Of a stretch of DNA of 64,000 nt, positions 1 through 8,873 are shown piece after piece; within the stretch, counting starts at the first letter, position 1, and the number at the start of each line of letters is the position of its first letter. The stretch comes from Pseudomonas paraversuta (GTDB lineage Bacteria; Pseudomonadota; Gammaproteobacteria; Pseudomonadales; Pseudomonadaceae), in the NCBI RefSeq assembly GCF_904063065.1, contig NZ_CAJFCL010000014.1, forward strand, positions 1-64,000. Reading direction: 5' to 3'. Both the position numbers and the translations under genes were made by a program. The notes below the pieces were generated by a model. The model made no database searches. It was not told the DNA's origin and saw only the letters and a program-made list of their open reading frames with translations.

Positions 1-881
1 TCGCCCTGGCCGTGATCGGCACCGTGGCCTCCCTGGGTGCGTTGGCCGCGCCTACAGCGGCGCTGACCGCCAGCTATGTAACGGCAGTCACTACCGCGAC
101 CTTGAGTGTGGTGTCGCTGGCAGCGGATGTGGCCTCGATAGCCTTGCTGGCCACCGGCAATGAAAACGCCGGGCGGATTCTGGGCTGGGTGGGCATGGCA
201 ACCGGGCTGGCCTCGGCGGCCCCGTCTATGGCCGGGGCTGCGGCCAAGGGGGTCAAAAAGGCCGGCAAGTTTGTGGGCAGCTGGCAGCATAAATTGCAAC
301 ATGCAGGGGGCGCTCCGGGGGGTAACCGGGCGTTTCCCGGCAGGGCTCATCGAGTGGCAACGAGCGCCCCACCCCCGCAAATGCAAAATATGAACTTTGC
401 CTATTTACTGGAACAAACACCGATCCGGGACAGCTTTTTGCCGCACTTGTCCCGTGGTGACTTGCAGAACATAGGACAGACCAACAGAGCCAATAGAGCC
501 GCCGTATATAATCCGACATCAAGCACGGCGGTCCAGCCATTAGAGCTGCCTTTTTCCGGGACCAGAGGTATGGAAGATGGAATACAGCACGAGTACCTGA
601 GGCCGGTTATCAACAACCCAAACTATGTCAACGAAGTGAGACAAATCATTACTGGCAATCACCCGCAGTATTATCCTTGGCAGGTTGCTGTTGAAACAGG
701 TATTCAGAACCCGTCCCGATTAAGAATTCTAGAGGCCTCGACTTACCAGGCTTACGAAACATCAAGGGCTGCGGGTAACAGGACCTGGCCAGTAGGTTTC
801 AAGAATTTTGAGGACGATTACAAATGGTTTGGCCCTCAGGGGGAACTTATGCGCAGAGGATGGGCCAATCGAATGCTGTAA
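1..881 (+). CDS. C-terminal part of a TccC/Rhs-type toxin-like protein (5' end outside window)
   Basis: The frame is open to the left edge, so this is the 3' end of a larger gene; the ATG at 12 is probably internal. The visible residues begin with a long hydrophobic Ala/Val/Thr/Leu-rich stretch of about 70 residues ending near GRILGWVGMATGLASA. A basic Gly-rich linker and then a soluble tail of about 165 residues follow. This layout, hydrophobic segment then unrelated tail, is what I recall for the region after the Rhs core in Pseudomonas TccC/Rhs-associated proteins, where the tail carries the toxin activity. The tail holds FLPHLSRGDLQNIGQTNR, which loosely resembles an F-box. No toxin fold is recognised with confidence. 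A hairpin terminator follows at 946-980. Confidence 0.55.
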   Translation, partial: ALAVIGTVASLGALAAPTAALTASYVTAVTTATLSVVSLAADVASIALLATGNENAGRILGWVGMATGLASAAPSMAGAAAKGVKKAGKFVGSWQHKLQHAGGAPGGNRAFPGRAHRVATSAPPPQMQNMNFAYLLEQTPIRDSFLPHLSRGDLQNIGQTNRANRAAVYNPTSSTAVQPLELPFSGTRGMEDGIQHEYLRPVINNPNYVNEVRQIITGNHPQYYPWQVAVETGIQNPSRLRILEASTYQAYETSRAAGNRTWPVGFKNFEDDYKWFGPQGELMRRGWANRML

Positions 882-945
882 GGGTTTCGATGGGGCAACT
901 TTTGATCCATTAAGTTTTTATTCCCCCTCCATCCGGCAATACCGC

Positions 946-980
946 CAGCAAAGCCCAATGCCTCGCATTGGGCTTTGCTG
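946..980 (+). terminator. Rho-independent terminator after the toxin-like gene
   Basis: A perfect 15-bp inverted repeat (CAGCAAAGCCCAATG at 946-960 against 966-980) has a 5-nt loop and is followed by TTT. It lies 65 bp after the upstream stop codon. Confidence 0.8.
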
Positions 981-1081
981 TTTAAAACCTGCTGTTGAAA
1001 CGACCTGGTCTTTTTAGACACTAAAGACATTGCCCGTTGTTCGCTATATAGCGGCCACTCCAGGCCGCAACCGGATACGAC

Positions 1082-2104
1082 TTATGGCAAATTGAACGGG
1101 GTCACGATCTGCACCTGTGACGGGCTTATCGGACCTGCTTTCCATACCCGGTGATAGTGCAGGATATGCAGGAACACATGCCGGGCATCGACCTGCAGGT
1201 TGTGATCGATGATTGCGGCGATTTTTTCTTCGGCCAGCAATTGCCGGTTTTCTTCATCCAGATCATGCCCGATAAACACTTGCAGCGGCCGTCCAAGGGC
1301 GGCGAAAGCATCGACAATCGCCCGGTTGCCACCGCCCACGCTGTACACCGCCTGCAATCGCGGATGCTGTTCCAGGGCCAGAGTCACGCGGGCAAAGGTC
1401 GGTTCGTAGACCCCGAGCCCTTCACTGATGTCCAGTACCCGCAGGTGCGGCGCCCGCCCACGCAACCACATGCGAAAGCCCATTTCACGTTCTTCCTCGC
1501 CGCGAAAACGTTCGCTGCTGATCACCACCGCCACCTCTTGCGCCTCCGTACCCAGCCAGCGTGACAGCAAGTACGCTGCGGTTTGCCCGGCGTTGCGGTT
1601 GTCCATGCCGACGTACGCGATGCGATCACTCTGGGGTAAATCGGTGACCAGGGTCACCACCGGAATCCCGGCCGCCACCAGCCGGTTGACCGCAAGGTTG
1701 ATCAATGGCTCATCCGCCGCCTTGAGCACCACCCCCTGACTGCCCTTCTCTGCGCAGCGCCGGATCAAGTCGTGCATGGCCTGGGGGTCGATCTCTTCGA
1801 ACAGATGAAAACGCGGCGAAATACGAAACGGCGCCATGCTGCTCAGCTGTGCCGATATGGCTTCTTTTACCGCCGTACTGAAGCGCTCCGGGGTGTGCAG
1901 GATGACGTCGACATGAAAAGTGCGACCCATCGCCAGGCCACTTTTCTCCTGAGCTTCCAGCTCGCCCAGGGCCTGCTCGATACGCCGTTGAGTCTGCTGA
2001 TGAAAACTGCCGCGCTGGTGCAGCACGCGGTCGACCGTGGCTTTGCTGACACCGGCCTGGGTAGCAATTTGCTTGATGGAGAAACGCTTGGCACGGCTGA
2101 GCAT
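1082..2104 (-). CDS. LacI-family transcriptional regulator
   Basis: A 340-residue protein of normal LacI/GalR length. The N-terminus carries the helix-turn-helix (FSIKQIATQAGVSKATVDRVL, residues about 8-28). The rest is a periplasmic-binding-type sensor domain, with VGMDNRNAGQTAAYLL and GHDLDEENRQLL typical of its core. It is transcribed divergently from the SDR-PhyH pair and so probably controls it; the effector is unknown but is likely a sugar or polyol by family. The last 30 or so residues extend slightly past the usual fold. Confidence 0.85.
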   Translation of the reverse strand: MLSRAKRFSIKQIATQAGVSKATVDRVLHQRGSFHQQTQRRIEQALGELEAQEKSGLAMGRTFHVDVILHTPERFSTAVKEAISAQLSSMAPFRISPRFHLFEEIDPQAMHDLIRRCAEKGSQGVVLKAADEPLINLAVNRLVAAGIPVVTLVTDLPQSDRIAYVGMDNRNAGQTAAYLLSRWLGTEAQEVAVVISSERFRGEEEREMGFRMWLRGRAPHLRVLDISEGLGVYEPTFARVTLALEQHPRLQAVYSVGGGNRAIVDAFAALGRPLQVFIGHDLDEENRQLLAEEKIAAIIDHNLQVDARHVFLHILHYHRVWKAGPISPSQVQIVTPFNLP

Positions 2105-2133
2105 GATAATCCCCGGGCTGTTTCTTGAGGTTT

Positions 2134-2162
2134 TTATGAGGTCTTTTCTGCCAGTTATGAGG
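2134..2162. promoter_or_regulatory. Direct repeat in the lacI/SDR intergenic region, possible operator
   Basis: TTATGAGG occurs at 2134-2141 and 2155-2162, exactly 21 bp (two helical turns) apart, between the divergent regulator and SDR gene. LacI proteins usually bind palindromes, so this is only a candidate site. Confidence 0.3.
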
Positions 2163-2240
2163 CTTGGCTGATGCTAGTCTCGGTTTCACGAGGTGTCACC
2201 CGACGATCTCGACAACAATAAAAAACCGCAGGAGACGTTC

Positions 2241-3083
2241 ATGTCTGAAGCCGATTTTTCCACCCAGTTCGCAGGCCGTTTTTTTGTCGTTACCGGCAGT
2301 ACTCAAGGCCTCGGCGCAGCCGTGGCCCATACCCTGGCCCGTCGCGGTGCAGCCGGGCTGATCATTTGCGGGCGCAGCCGTGACAAAGGCGCCGAGCAGG
2401 TGCGCCAGCTGGCACAACTGGACTGCCAGGCCTTTTTCGTCGAGGCCGACATGGAGCGTGTGGAAGATTGTCGCGCCGTGATCGAAGCCGCACGCAAACA
2501 TTTCGGCACCTTGCACGGGTTGGTCAACTGCGCAGGCATGTCTGACCGAGGCAGCATTCTCGACACTTCGCCAGAACTGTTCGACCGCATCTTCGCAGTC
2601 AATGTGCGGGCACCGTTTTTCCTTATGCAAGAAGCCATCAAGCTGATGATCCGCCAGGGTGTTGAAGGCGCCATCGTCAATATCCAGAGCGTCAGCGGCC
2701 ATGGCGGCCAATCGTTTCTCTCGGCTTACTCGACGTCCAAGGGCGCACTGGCGATCCTCACCAGGAACGTGGCCTTCAGCACCCTGCGCAACCGGATCCG
2801 GGTCAACGGTCTGAATATCGGCTGGATGGACACCCCCCACGAAGACCAGATCCAGCGCCAATACCACGGCGCACAGGATGGCTGGCTGGCCGAAGTGGAA
2901 CAGTCGATGCCGTTCGGCCGGCTGCTCAAGCCTGAAGAAGTCGCCCGCAGCGTGGCCTTTTTGCTGTCCGCTGAATCCGGAATGATGACCGGCTCGGTGA
3001 TTGACCTGGAGCAAGGCGTGATGGGCTGTGGTGACGGTTCAACCCCGCGCCCGGACGCACCTTTGGCATTGGGTGATGCATGA
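2241..3083 (+). CDS. Short-chain dehydrogenase/reductase (SDR)
   Basis: A classical SDR of 280 residues. It shows the Rossmann glycine motif TGSTQGLG, the NCAG motif in GLVNCAGMSD, the active-site Ser in IQSVSGHGGQ and the YSTSK catalytic Tyr/Lys. I start it at the ATG at 2241, preceded by CAGGAGACGTTC, and not at the upstream ATG at 2193, because that extension is polar and lacks SDR character. The gene overlaps the next by ATGA, so the two are co-translated. The substrate cannot be read from the sequence; a sugar- or polyol-type alcohol would fit a LacI-controlled unit. Confidence 0.85.
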   Translation: MSEADFSTQFAGRFFVVTGSTQGLGAAVAHTLARRGAAGLIICGRSRDKGAEQVRQLAQLDCQAFFVEADMERVEDCRAVIEAARKHFGTLHGLVNCAGMSDRGSILDTSPELFDRIFAVNVRAPFFLMQEAIKLMIRQGVEGAIVNIQSVSGHGGQSFLSAYSTSKGALAILTRNVAFSTLRNRIRVNGLNIGWMDTPHEDQIQRQYHGAQDGWLAEVEQSMPFGRLLKPEEVARSVAFLLSAESGMMTGSVIDLEQGVMGCGDGSTPRPDAPLALGDA

Positions 3084-4240
3084 CCGGCGCCAGCGCTTTC
3101 GTCCGCCAGAGTGCAGTGGCTCTGAGTGACTTTGCCGCGCTGTGCGGGCAGTCTGCCAAAGCCGCGGATTACCCGGGTTGCGCCGGGGTCCAGAGCAATG
3201 TGGTGATCTATCACGCCGATACGCTACACAAGGCATTGCATGACGACCCGCTACCGCTGATGAACCAGCTGCACCATTTGTTGCGCCATGGCCCCGGGGT
3301 GCTGGTGGTGCGCCAGGCCTATGGCGATCTGCAAGTGGTCGATCGCCATAGCCGGGTATTCGAAGCGATTCTTGCCCGCCAGGCACAGGCTGCAACCGGT
3401 GCCGATCATTTCGCCAAAGCAGGGAGCAACGGCCGCATATGGAACTCCCTACAAAAGGCGGCGCTGTATTCACCCGAGTCGTTTATCGAGTACTACGCCA
3501 ACCCTCTGATCGGGCTGATTGCCGAGGCGTGGCTGGGGCCGCATTTTCAGATCACGGCCCAGGTCAACGTGGTGCATCCCGGCGGCCAGGCGCAGCAGCC
3601 CCACCGAGATTATCACCTGGGTTTTCAGTCGGTGGACGAGGTGCAAAGGTACCCGTTGCCACTGCATGTGCTGTCGCAGTATCTGACCTTGCAGGGCGCC
3701 ATCGCCCACACCGACATGCCGCTGGAAACCGGGCCGACCCTGTTGCTGCCGTTTTCCCAGCAATATGACTTGGGGTATCTGGCATGGCGGGACGAGGCAT
3801 TTATCGACTACTTCAACCAGCACGCGGTGCAACTGGCGCTGAGCAAGGGCGATATGCTTTTTTTCAACCCGGCGCTGTTTCACGCCGCCGGCAGCAACCA
3901 CACCGCGAACTGCCAGCGCATGGCCAATCTGCTGCAAATCAGTTCGGCGTTCGGCAAGCCCATGGAAAGCCTGGACCGCGAAAGCATGATGCTGGCGCTC
4001 TATCCGGCGCTGCTCAAGGGGCTGCAACAGGATGAACTGGACGCCCGGGATCTGGCGGCAGTGATTGCTGCGGTCGCTGACGGCTATGCATTCCCCACCA
4101 ACCTGGACACCGACCCGCCGCTTCACGGCCTGGCACCGCAGACCGGGCAGCAGTTGATGCTTGAGGCCCTGAACAAGCGCTGGTCGTATGAAGTCTTTGA
4201 ACAACAGGTCAGCCTGATGCGCAGCAAGCGTCAGGCCTGA
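3080..4240 (+). CDS. Phytanoyl-CoA dioxygenase (PhyH) family protein
   Basis: A 386-residue member of the Fe(II)/2-oxoglutarate-dependent PhyH family. The HxD iron-binding pair is visible in QQPHRDYHLGF, and a downstream His in FNPALFHAAGSN is the likely third ligand. Family members hydroxylate small organic substrates; this one is larger than the usual 260-300 residues, with an N-terminal extension of about 100. It overlaps the SDR by 4 bp, which suggests hydroxylation and alcohol oxidation of one substrate. Its 3' end overlaps the convergent nikR by 10 bp. Confidence 0.75.
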   Translation: MTGASAFVRQSAVALSDFAALCGQSAKAADYPGCAGVQSNVVIYHADTLHKALHDDPLPLMNQLHHLLRHGPGVLVVRQAYGDLQVVDRHSRVFEAILARQAQAATGADHFAKAGSNGRIWNSLQKAALYSPESFIEYYANPLIGLIAEAWLGPHFQITAQVNVVHPGGQAQQPHRDYHLGFQSVDEVQRYPLPLHVLSQYLTLQGAIAHTDMPLETGPTLLLPFSQQYDLGYLAWRDEAFIDYFNQHAVQLALSKGDMLFFNPALFHAAGSNHTANCQRMANLLQISSAFGKPMESLDRESMMLALYPALLKGLQQDELDARDLAAVIAAVADGYAFPTNLDTDPPLHGLAPQTGQQLMLEALNKRWSYEVFEQQVSLMRSKRQA

Positions 4241-4650
4241 TCACCTTCGATATCACCCAACGGAATGATCTGCGCGCTGCCATGCCGCACCCCGCGTTCG
4301 GCCATGACGTGGCGCGCCAGTTCCGAAACTTCGCCAATGCTGCCCTTGAGCACCGACACTTCCATGCACTTGCCCTGATCCAGATGCACATGCAGGGTCG
4401 AGAGGGTCAGGTCATGGTGCTCATGGAAGGCGGTGTTCAAACGCTTGGACAACTCCCGGGTGCCATGATCGTAGACATAGCTCAAGGTGGCCACGCAGGG
4501 CTCCTGCGGGTTGCGGTTTTGCGGTTCCAGCAAACCGGCGCGCAATAAATCGCGAATGGCTTCGGAGCGTCCCTGATAACCGTGGGTGCCAACCCGCTGG
4601 TCAATCGCAGTCAGCAAGGCATCGTCCAGCGTGATTGTGACCCTCTGCAT
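4231..4650 (-). CDS. nikR: Nickel-responsive regulator NikR
   Basis: A 139-residue ribbon-helix-helix repressor. The RHH domain is MQRVTITLDDALLTAID followed by GRSEAIRDLLR. The high-affinity nickel ligands fall at the E. coli positions: His76, His87, His89 and Cys95 (HEHHDLTLSTLHVHLDQGKC). It represses nikABCDE when nickel is sufficient. It is divergent from nikA, and a matching operator lies in the 106-bp gap at 4667-4694. The 3' end overlaps the convergent PhyH gene by 10 bp. Confidence 0.96.
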   Translation of the reverse strand: MQRVTITLDDALLTAIDQRVGTHGYQGRSEAIRDLLRAGLLEPQNRNPQEPCVATLSYVYDHGTRELSKRLNTAFHEHHDLTLSTLHVHLDQGKCMEVSVLKGSIGEVSELARHVMAERGVRHGSAQIIPLGDIEGDQA

Positions 4651-4666
4651 CTAATCGGCCTCGCAG

Positions 4667-4694
4667 TTATGATCTTTTGACATAGACTTCATAC
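4667..4694. promoter_or_regulatory. NikR operator
   Basis: TTATGA-N16-TCATAC matches the E. coli NikR consensus GTATGA-N16-TCATAC in 11 of 12 positions, with the exact 16-bp spacing. It sits between nikR and nikA, so it can control both. Confidence 0.85.
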
Positions 4695-4756
4695 CCAATG
4701 AGTGGACAGGCCAGCGGCCATCAACCTGAGGGAGACGCAGTGTGGAGCAGTCAAGG

Positions 4757-6316
4757 ATGAAAAAACAACTTGCCTTATGGATGTCCGGAGTCTGCCTGAG
4801 TATGGGCCTGATCGCAGCCCACGCCGCCGACCCGGCCCCCACCCTCACCTATTCGTGGCCGACCAATGCCGGGCCGCTTGACCCCCGGGGTTACTCGCCA
4901 AACCAGATGTACGCCCAGGCCATGGTCTATGAGCCCCTGGTGCGGTACACCGACAAGGGCACGCTGGAACCCTGGCTCGCCACCCAATGGACAATCTCGC
5001 CGGACGGCAAAACCTACACCTTTACCCTGCGTGACGCGGTGACCTTCAGCGATGGCAGCCCGTTCAATGCGGCCGCCGCCAAAGCCAGTCTGGACGCCGT
5101 ACTGGCCAACAGCAAACGCCATCAGTGGATGGAACTGGTCTCCACCCTGGAGGGTGTTGAAGCACCGGACGAGCACACCCTGGTGCTCAAGCTGAAACAC
5201 CCTTACTACCCGACCCTGATGGAACTGGCGCAAGTGCGCCCGCTGCGCTTCGGCGCACCACACGCCAAACCGGGTGCACCGGTGGGCACCGGGCCCTGGA
5301 TCCTGGCGCAAACCCGACGCGGCGAATACGACCGCTTCGAGCGCAACGAACGCTATTGGGGGGCCAGACCGGCTTACGGCTCAGTGCTGGTGAAGGTCAT
5401 CTCCGACCCCGACAGCCGCGCCATTGCCTTGCAGACCGGGGAGCTGGATCTGATTCAGGGCGCCGAGGGTGAAATCTCCCCCGGGACCTTTGTGCGCCTG
5501 CGCGACTCAGGTTTCAACACCGCCATTTCCGCGCCCCTGGCTACCCGTTCGGTGGCGATGAACACCGGCCTGGCCCCCACCAACGAACTGGCGGTGCGCC
5601 AGGCGATCAATCAGGCCGTGGACAAGGACACCATCATCGCCAAGGTCCTGCATGGTCTGGAACCCCGTGCCGACGCCCTGTTTTCCAACAACATGCCGTA
5701 CACCGATCTGGGCCTCAAGGCCGCGCCCTACGACCCGCAGCAAGCGCGCCAAACCCTGCAGGCCGCCGGCTGGAAAGCCCAGTCGGGCAAGGGCATCCTT
5801 GAGAAGGACGGTCAGCCCCTGAGCATCGAACTGGTGTTTCTGGGCACCAGCGCCCTGCAAAAAAGCCTGGCCGAAATCATCCAGGGCGAGCTGGCCAAGG
5901 TCGGAATCGAGGTCAAGCTGCGGGCCGAGGAAGACGGCGCGCTGGTGCAGCGCCAGCGTGAAGGCCGCTTCGGCATGATTTTCGCCGACACCTGGGGCGC
6001 GCCTTACGACCCGCACTCCTTTGTCAGCTCCATGCGCTATGCCGGGCACGCCGACTATATGGCCCAGCGCGGCCTGCCGATGAAGGATGCCATCGACGCC
6101 AGGATCGCCGAAGTCCTGGGCCAGACCGATGAGCAACAGCGCGCCGAAGGCTACCGCGAAATCCTCACCACCCTGCACGATCAGGCGGTGTATTTGCCGA
6201 TTTCCTATCTGACCGCCATCAGTGTCAGCCGCAACAATGTGGCTAACGTCCAGTTCGGCAGCACGCTGTTCGACGTGCCGTTCGAAGTCATGCACCCAGC
6301 CACCGGGAAGCCCTGA
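4757..6316 (+). CDS. nikA: Nickel ABC transporter, periplasmic nickel-binding protein NikA
   Basis: A family-5 solute-binding protein of 519 residues. It follows E. coli NikA closely through the mature region (SWPTNAGPLDPRGYSPNQM, MVYEPLVRYTDKG, GTGPWIL, GRFGMIFADTWGAPYDPH). It begins with a typical signal peptide (MKKQLALWMSGVCLSMGLIAAHA). I chose the ATG at 4757 so that the signal peptide starts cleanly; a GTG at 4742 with GAGGGAGA upstream is a possible alternative adding five residues. First gene of the nikABCDE operon, controlled by the NikR site upstream. Confidence 0.95.
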   Translation: MKKQLALWMSGVCLSMGLIAAHAADPAPTLTYSWPTNAGPLDPRGYSPNQMYAQAMVYEPLVRYTDKGTLEPWLATQWTISPDGKTYTFTLRDAVTFSDGSPFNAAAAKASLDAVLANSKRHQWMELVSTLEGVEAPDEHTLVLKLKHPYYPTLMELAQVRPLRFGAPHAKPGAPVGTGPWILAQTRRGEYDRFERNERYWGARPAYGSVLVKVISDPDSRAIALQTGELDLIQGAEGEISPGTFVRLRDSGFNTAISAPLATRSVAMNTGLAPTNELAVRQAINQAVDKDTIIAKVLHGLEPRADALFSNNMPYTDLGLKAAPYDPQQARQTLQAAGWKAQSGKGILEKDGQPLSIELVFLGTSALQKSLAEIIQGELAKVGIEVKLRAEEDGALVQRQREGRFGMIFADTWGAPYDPHSFVSSMRYAGHADYMAQRGLPMKDAIDARIAEVLGQTDEQQRAEGYREILTTLHDQAVYLPISYLTAISVSRNNVANVQFGSTLFDVPFEVMHPATGKP

Positions 6317-6319
6317 GCC

Positions 6320-7261
6320 ATGCTGCGCTATATCATTTTGCGTCTGGTACTGCTGATCCCGGTGCTGCTGGGGGTGTCGCTGATCGTGTTCATCCTCCTG
6401 CACCTGGGCAATGGCGACCCGGCCCTGGATTACCTGCGCCTGTCGCAGATCCCGCCGACCGACACCGCACTGGCAGAGGCACGCCAGGCTTTGGGGCTGG
6501 ATCGCCCGCTGCCCGAGCAGTACATCAGCTGGCTGTGGAATGCCCTGCACCTGGACTTCGGCACCTCCTACATCACCGGCCGCCCGGTGCTGGACGACCT
6601 GCTGTATTACCTGCCGGCCACTCTGCAACTGGGTGGCCTGGCCCTGCTCACCACTCTGCTCATGAGCATCCCGCTGGGCCTGGCCGCCGCGCGCTGGAAA
6701 GGCCGCTGGCCGGATCAGGTGGTGCGTTTCATCACCTTTATCGGTGTGTCGATGCCCAACTTCTGGCTGGCCTTTTTGCTGATCGCCCTGTTCTCCCTGT
6801 GGCTGGGCTGGTTGCCGCCGATGGGGCGTGGCGGGCCGCAGCACTTGCTGATGCCGGTACTGGCCATCGCGCTGATGTCGATGTCGATCAACGCCCGCCT
6901 GCTGCGCGCCAGCCTGCTGGATGTGCGCCAGCAGCGGCATGTGTTCTACGCCCGGGCCCGTGGCCTGAGCGAACGGCGGGTGTGGCGTGATCACATCCTG
7001 CGCAACGCCTGGATGCCGCTGGTGACCGCCACCGGCATGCATATCGGCGAACTGCTGGGGGGTGCATTAGTGATCGAAACCATCTTCGCCTGGCCCGGCG
7101 TCGGGCGCTTTGCGGTCAGTGCCGTGCTCAACCGCGACTTCCCGGTGATGCAGTGCTTCACCCTGTTGCTCACCACCCTGCTGGTGCTGTGCAACCTGGT
7201 GGTGGACATCTGCTACGCCTGGCTCGATCCGCGCACGCGTCTGTCGGGGGTGATGGCATGA
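6320..7261 (+). CDS. nikB: Nickel ABC transporter permease NikB
   Basis: A 313-residue inner-membrane permease, nearly the same length as E. coli NikB (314). It shares the start MLRYIILRLVLLIPVLLG, the segment LGNGDPALDYLRLS and the C-terminal NRDFPVMQCFTLL. The permease EAA-loop region (ARARGLSERRVWRDHILRNA) that contacts the ATPase is present. It follows nikA after 3 bp and overlaps nikC by ATGA. Confidence 0.95.
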   Translation: MLRYIILRLVLLIPVLLGVSLIVFILLHLGNGDPALDYLRLSQIPPTDTALAEARQALGLDRPLPEQYISWLWNALHLDFGTSYITGRPVLDDLLYYLPATLQLGGLALLTTLLMSIPLGLAAARWKGRWPDQVVRFITFIGVSMPNFWLAFLLIALFSLWLGWLPPMGRGGPQHLLMPVLAIALMSMSINARLLRASLLDVRQQRHVFYARARGLSERRVWRDHILRNAWMPLVTATGMHIGELLGGALVIETIFAWPGVGRFAVSAVLNRDFPVMQCFTLLLTTLLVLCNLVVDICYAWLDPRTRLSGVMA

Positions 7262-8103
7262 GCACCTCAACCATGGCCTTGCCGGGTAAAAAACACGGGA
7301 TGCGGGTCGGCTATCTGCTGGTCGGCCTGTTGCTGTTGATGGCACTGTTCGGGCCCTGGCTTGCGCCTTACGACGCGACCCTGGTGAGTCTGGATGATCG
7401 CCTGCTGCCCGCCAGCGCCAGCCACTGGCTGGGTACCGATCACCTTGGGCGCGACGTGCTTTCGCGCTTGATCGTCGGCACCCAGTTGTCCCTGGGCAGC
7501 GTGGTGCTGGTGCTGGCCCTGGTGCTGATCATGGGCGTGGTCATTGGCGGGATCGCCGGGATCGTTGGCGGCAAGGTCGACATGTTTCTGATGCGCCTGT
7601 GCGACATGTTCCTGACCTTCCCGACCCTGGTCCTGGCGTTCTTCCTGATTGCGCTGCTGGGCACCGGCCTGACCAACGTCATCATCGCCATCGCCCTGTC
7701 CCACTGGGCCTGGTACGCACGCATGGTGCGCGGCATGGTGCTGGCCCAGCGCAACCGCGACTATGTGCTCGCCTCACGGCTGGCCGGGGCCTCGCGCCTG
7801 ACCCGTCTGCGCCAGCACGTGATGCCCAATGTGGTGGGACAGTTGCTGGTGCTGGCCTCGATGGATATCGGCCACATGATGCTGCACGTCTCGGGCCTGT
7901 CGTTCCTGGGTCTGGGCGTGAGCCCGCCGACTCCCGAATGGGGCGTGATGATCAACGACGCCAAGGAATTTATCTGGACCCAGCCGCAACTATTGCTGTG
8001 GCCGGGGCTGATGATTTTTATCTCGGTCATGGCCTTCAACCTGCTGGGCGACGCCTTGCGCGACCGGCTTGACCCCAGCGTGCTGGCGGAGATCAAGGAA
8101 TGA
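7258..8103 (+). CDS. nikC: Nickel ABC transporter permease NikC
   Basis: A 281-residue permease with the DppC-type N-terminal segment (LAPYDATLVSLDDRLLPAS, HWLGTDHLGRDVLSRLI) and the EAA loop around ASRLAGASRLTRLRQHVMPN. The start at 7258 overlaps the nikB stop (ATGA); a longer reading from 7153 would lie inside nikB. It also overlaps nikD by ATGA. Confidence 0.95.
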   Translation: MSTSTMALPGKKHGMRVGYLLVGLLLLMALFGPWLAPYDATLVSLDDRLLPASASHWLGTDHLGRDVLSRLIVGTQLSLGSVVLVLALVLIMGVVIGGIAGIVGGKVDMFLMRLCDMFLTFPTLVLAFFLIALLGTGLTNVIIAIALSHWAWYARMVRGMVLAQRNRDYVLASRLAGASRLTRLRQHVMPNVVGQLLVLASMDIGHMMLHVSGLSFLGLGVSPPTPEWGVMINDAKEFIWTQPQLLLWPGLMIFISVMAFNLLGDALRDRLDPSVLAEIKE

Positions 8104-8873
8104 AACATACCCTGAAAATCAGCGGCCTGACCCTCAAGCACCGGCAACGCACCCTGGTCGAGAGTGTCGAGCTGACCCTCAAGGCCGGCGAGGTGCATGC
8201 ACTGGTGGGGGCCAGCGGTTCGGGGAAATCCCTGACCTGCCTGGGCATCCTCGACCTGTTGCCGCCCGGGGTGCACAGCAGCGGCGCCAGCCTGTTGCTG
8301 GACGGGCAGGCAGTTGCGGCCGCCAGCCTGCGCGGGCGCGAAGTGGCACTGGTACTGCAAAACCCGCGCAGTGCTTTCAACCCTGTCCGTTCACTGCGCC
8401 AGCACGCCTTGGAAACCCTGCAGGCGCGAGGCATACGGGGCGTCGACGCCGAGCAACTGATCCACGCCACCCTGCTTGAAGTCGGCCTGTTTGACGGCCA
8501 GCGGGTGCTCGATTCATTTGCCTTCCAGCTCAGCGGCGGCATGCTGCAACGGATGATGATTGCCCTGGCCCTGCTTGCCGACAGCCGATTCTTGCTGGCT
8601 GACGAGCCCACCAGCGATCTCGACGTGGTGGCCCAGGCGCGCTTTCTCGACCTGCTTGAACGACTGATGGTGCACCGTAATCTCGGGGTACTGCTGATCA
8701 CCCATGACATGGGCGTCGTGGCCCGCTGCGCCGATCAGGTCACGGTCATGGCCCACGGCCGGATCGTCGAGCAGGCCGATGTGCATAGCCTGTTCCATGC
8801 CCCGCAGAGCCAGGAGGCGCGCACCCTGCTTGCGGCGCATCACTCGTTAACGATGGAGAGCTGCCCGGCATGA
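8100..8873 (+). CDS. nikD: Nickel ABC transporter ATP-binding protein NikD
   Basis: A 257-residue ABC ATPase with Walker A GASGSGKS, the signature LSGGMLQRM, Walker B FLLADEPTSDLD and the switch His in LITHDMG. It pairs with NikE to power the NikBC channel. It overlaps both neighbours by ATGA. Confidence 0.94.
   Translation: MKHTLKISGLTLKHRQRTLVESVELTLKAGEVHALVGASGSGKSLTCLGILDLLPPGVHSSGASLLLDGQAVAAASLRGREVALVLQNPRSAFNPVRSLRQHALETLQARGIRGVDAEQLIHATLLEVGLFDGQRVLDSFAFQLSGGMLQRMMIALALLADSRFLLADEPTSDLDVVAQARFLDLLERLMVHRNLGVLLITHDMGVVARCADQVTVMAHGRIVEQADVHSLFHAPQSQEARTLLAAHHSLTMESCPA

Noticed and set aside
5507..7042. Long minus-strand ORF of 511 residues opposite nikA and nikB
   Set aside because: It is a shadow of the high-GC nik genes, rich in Gly, His and Gln with no domain.
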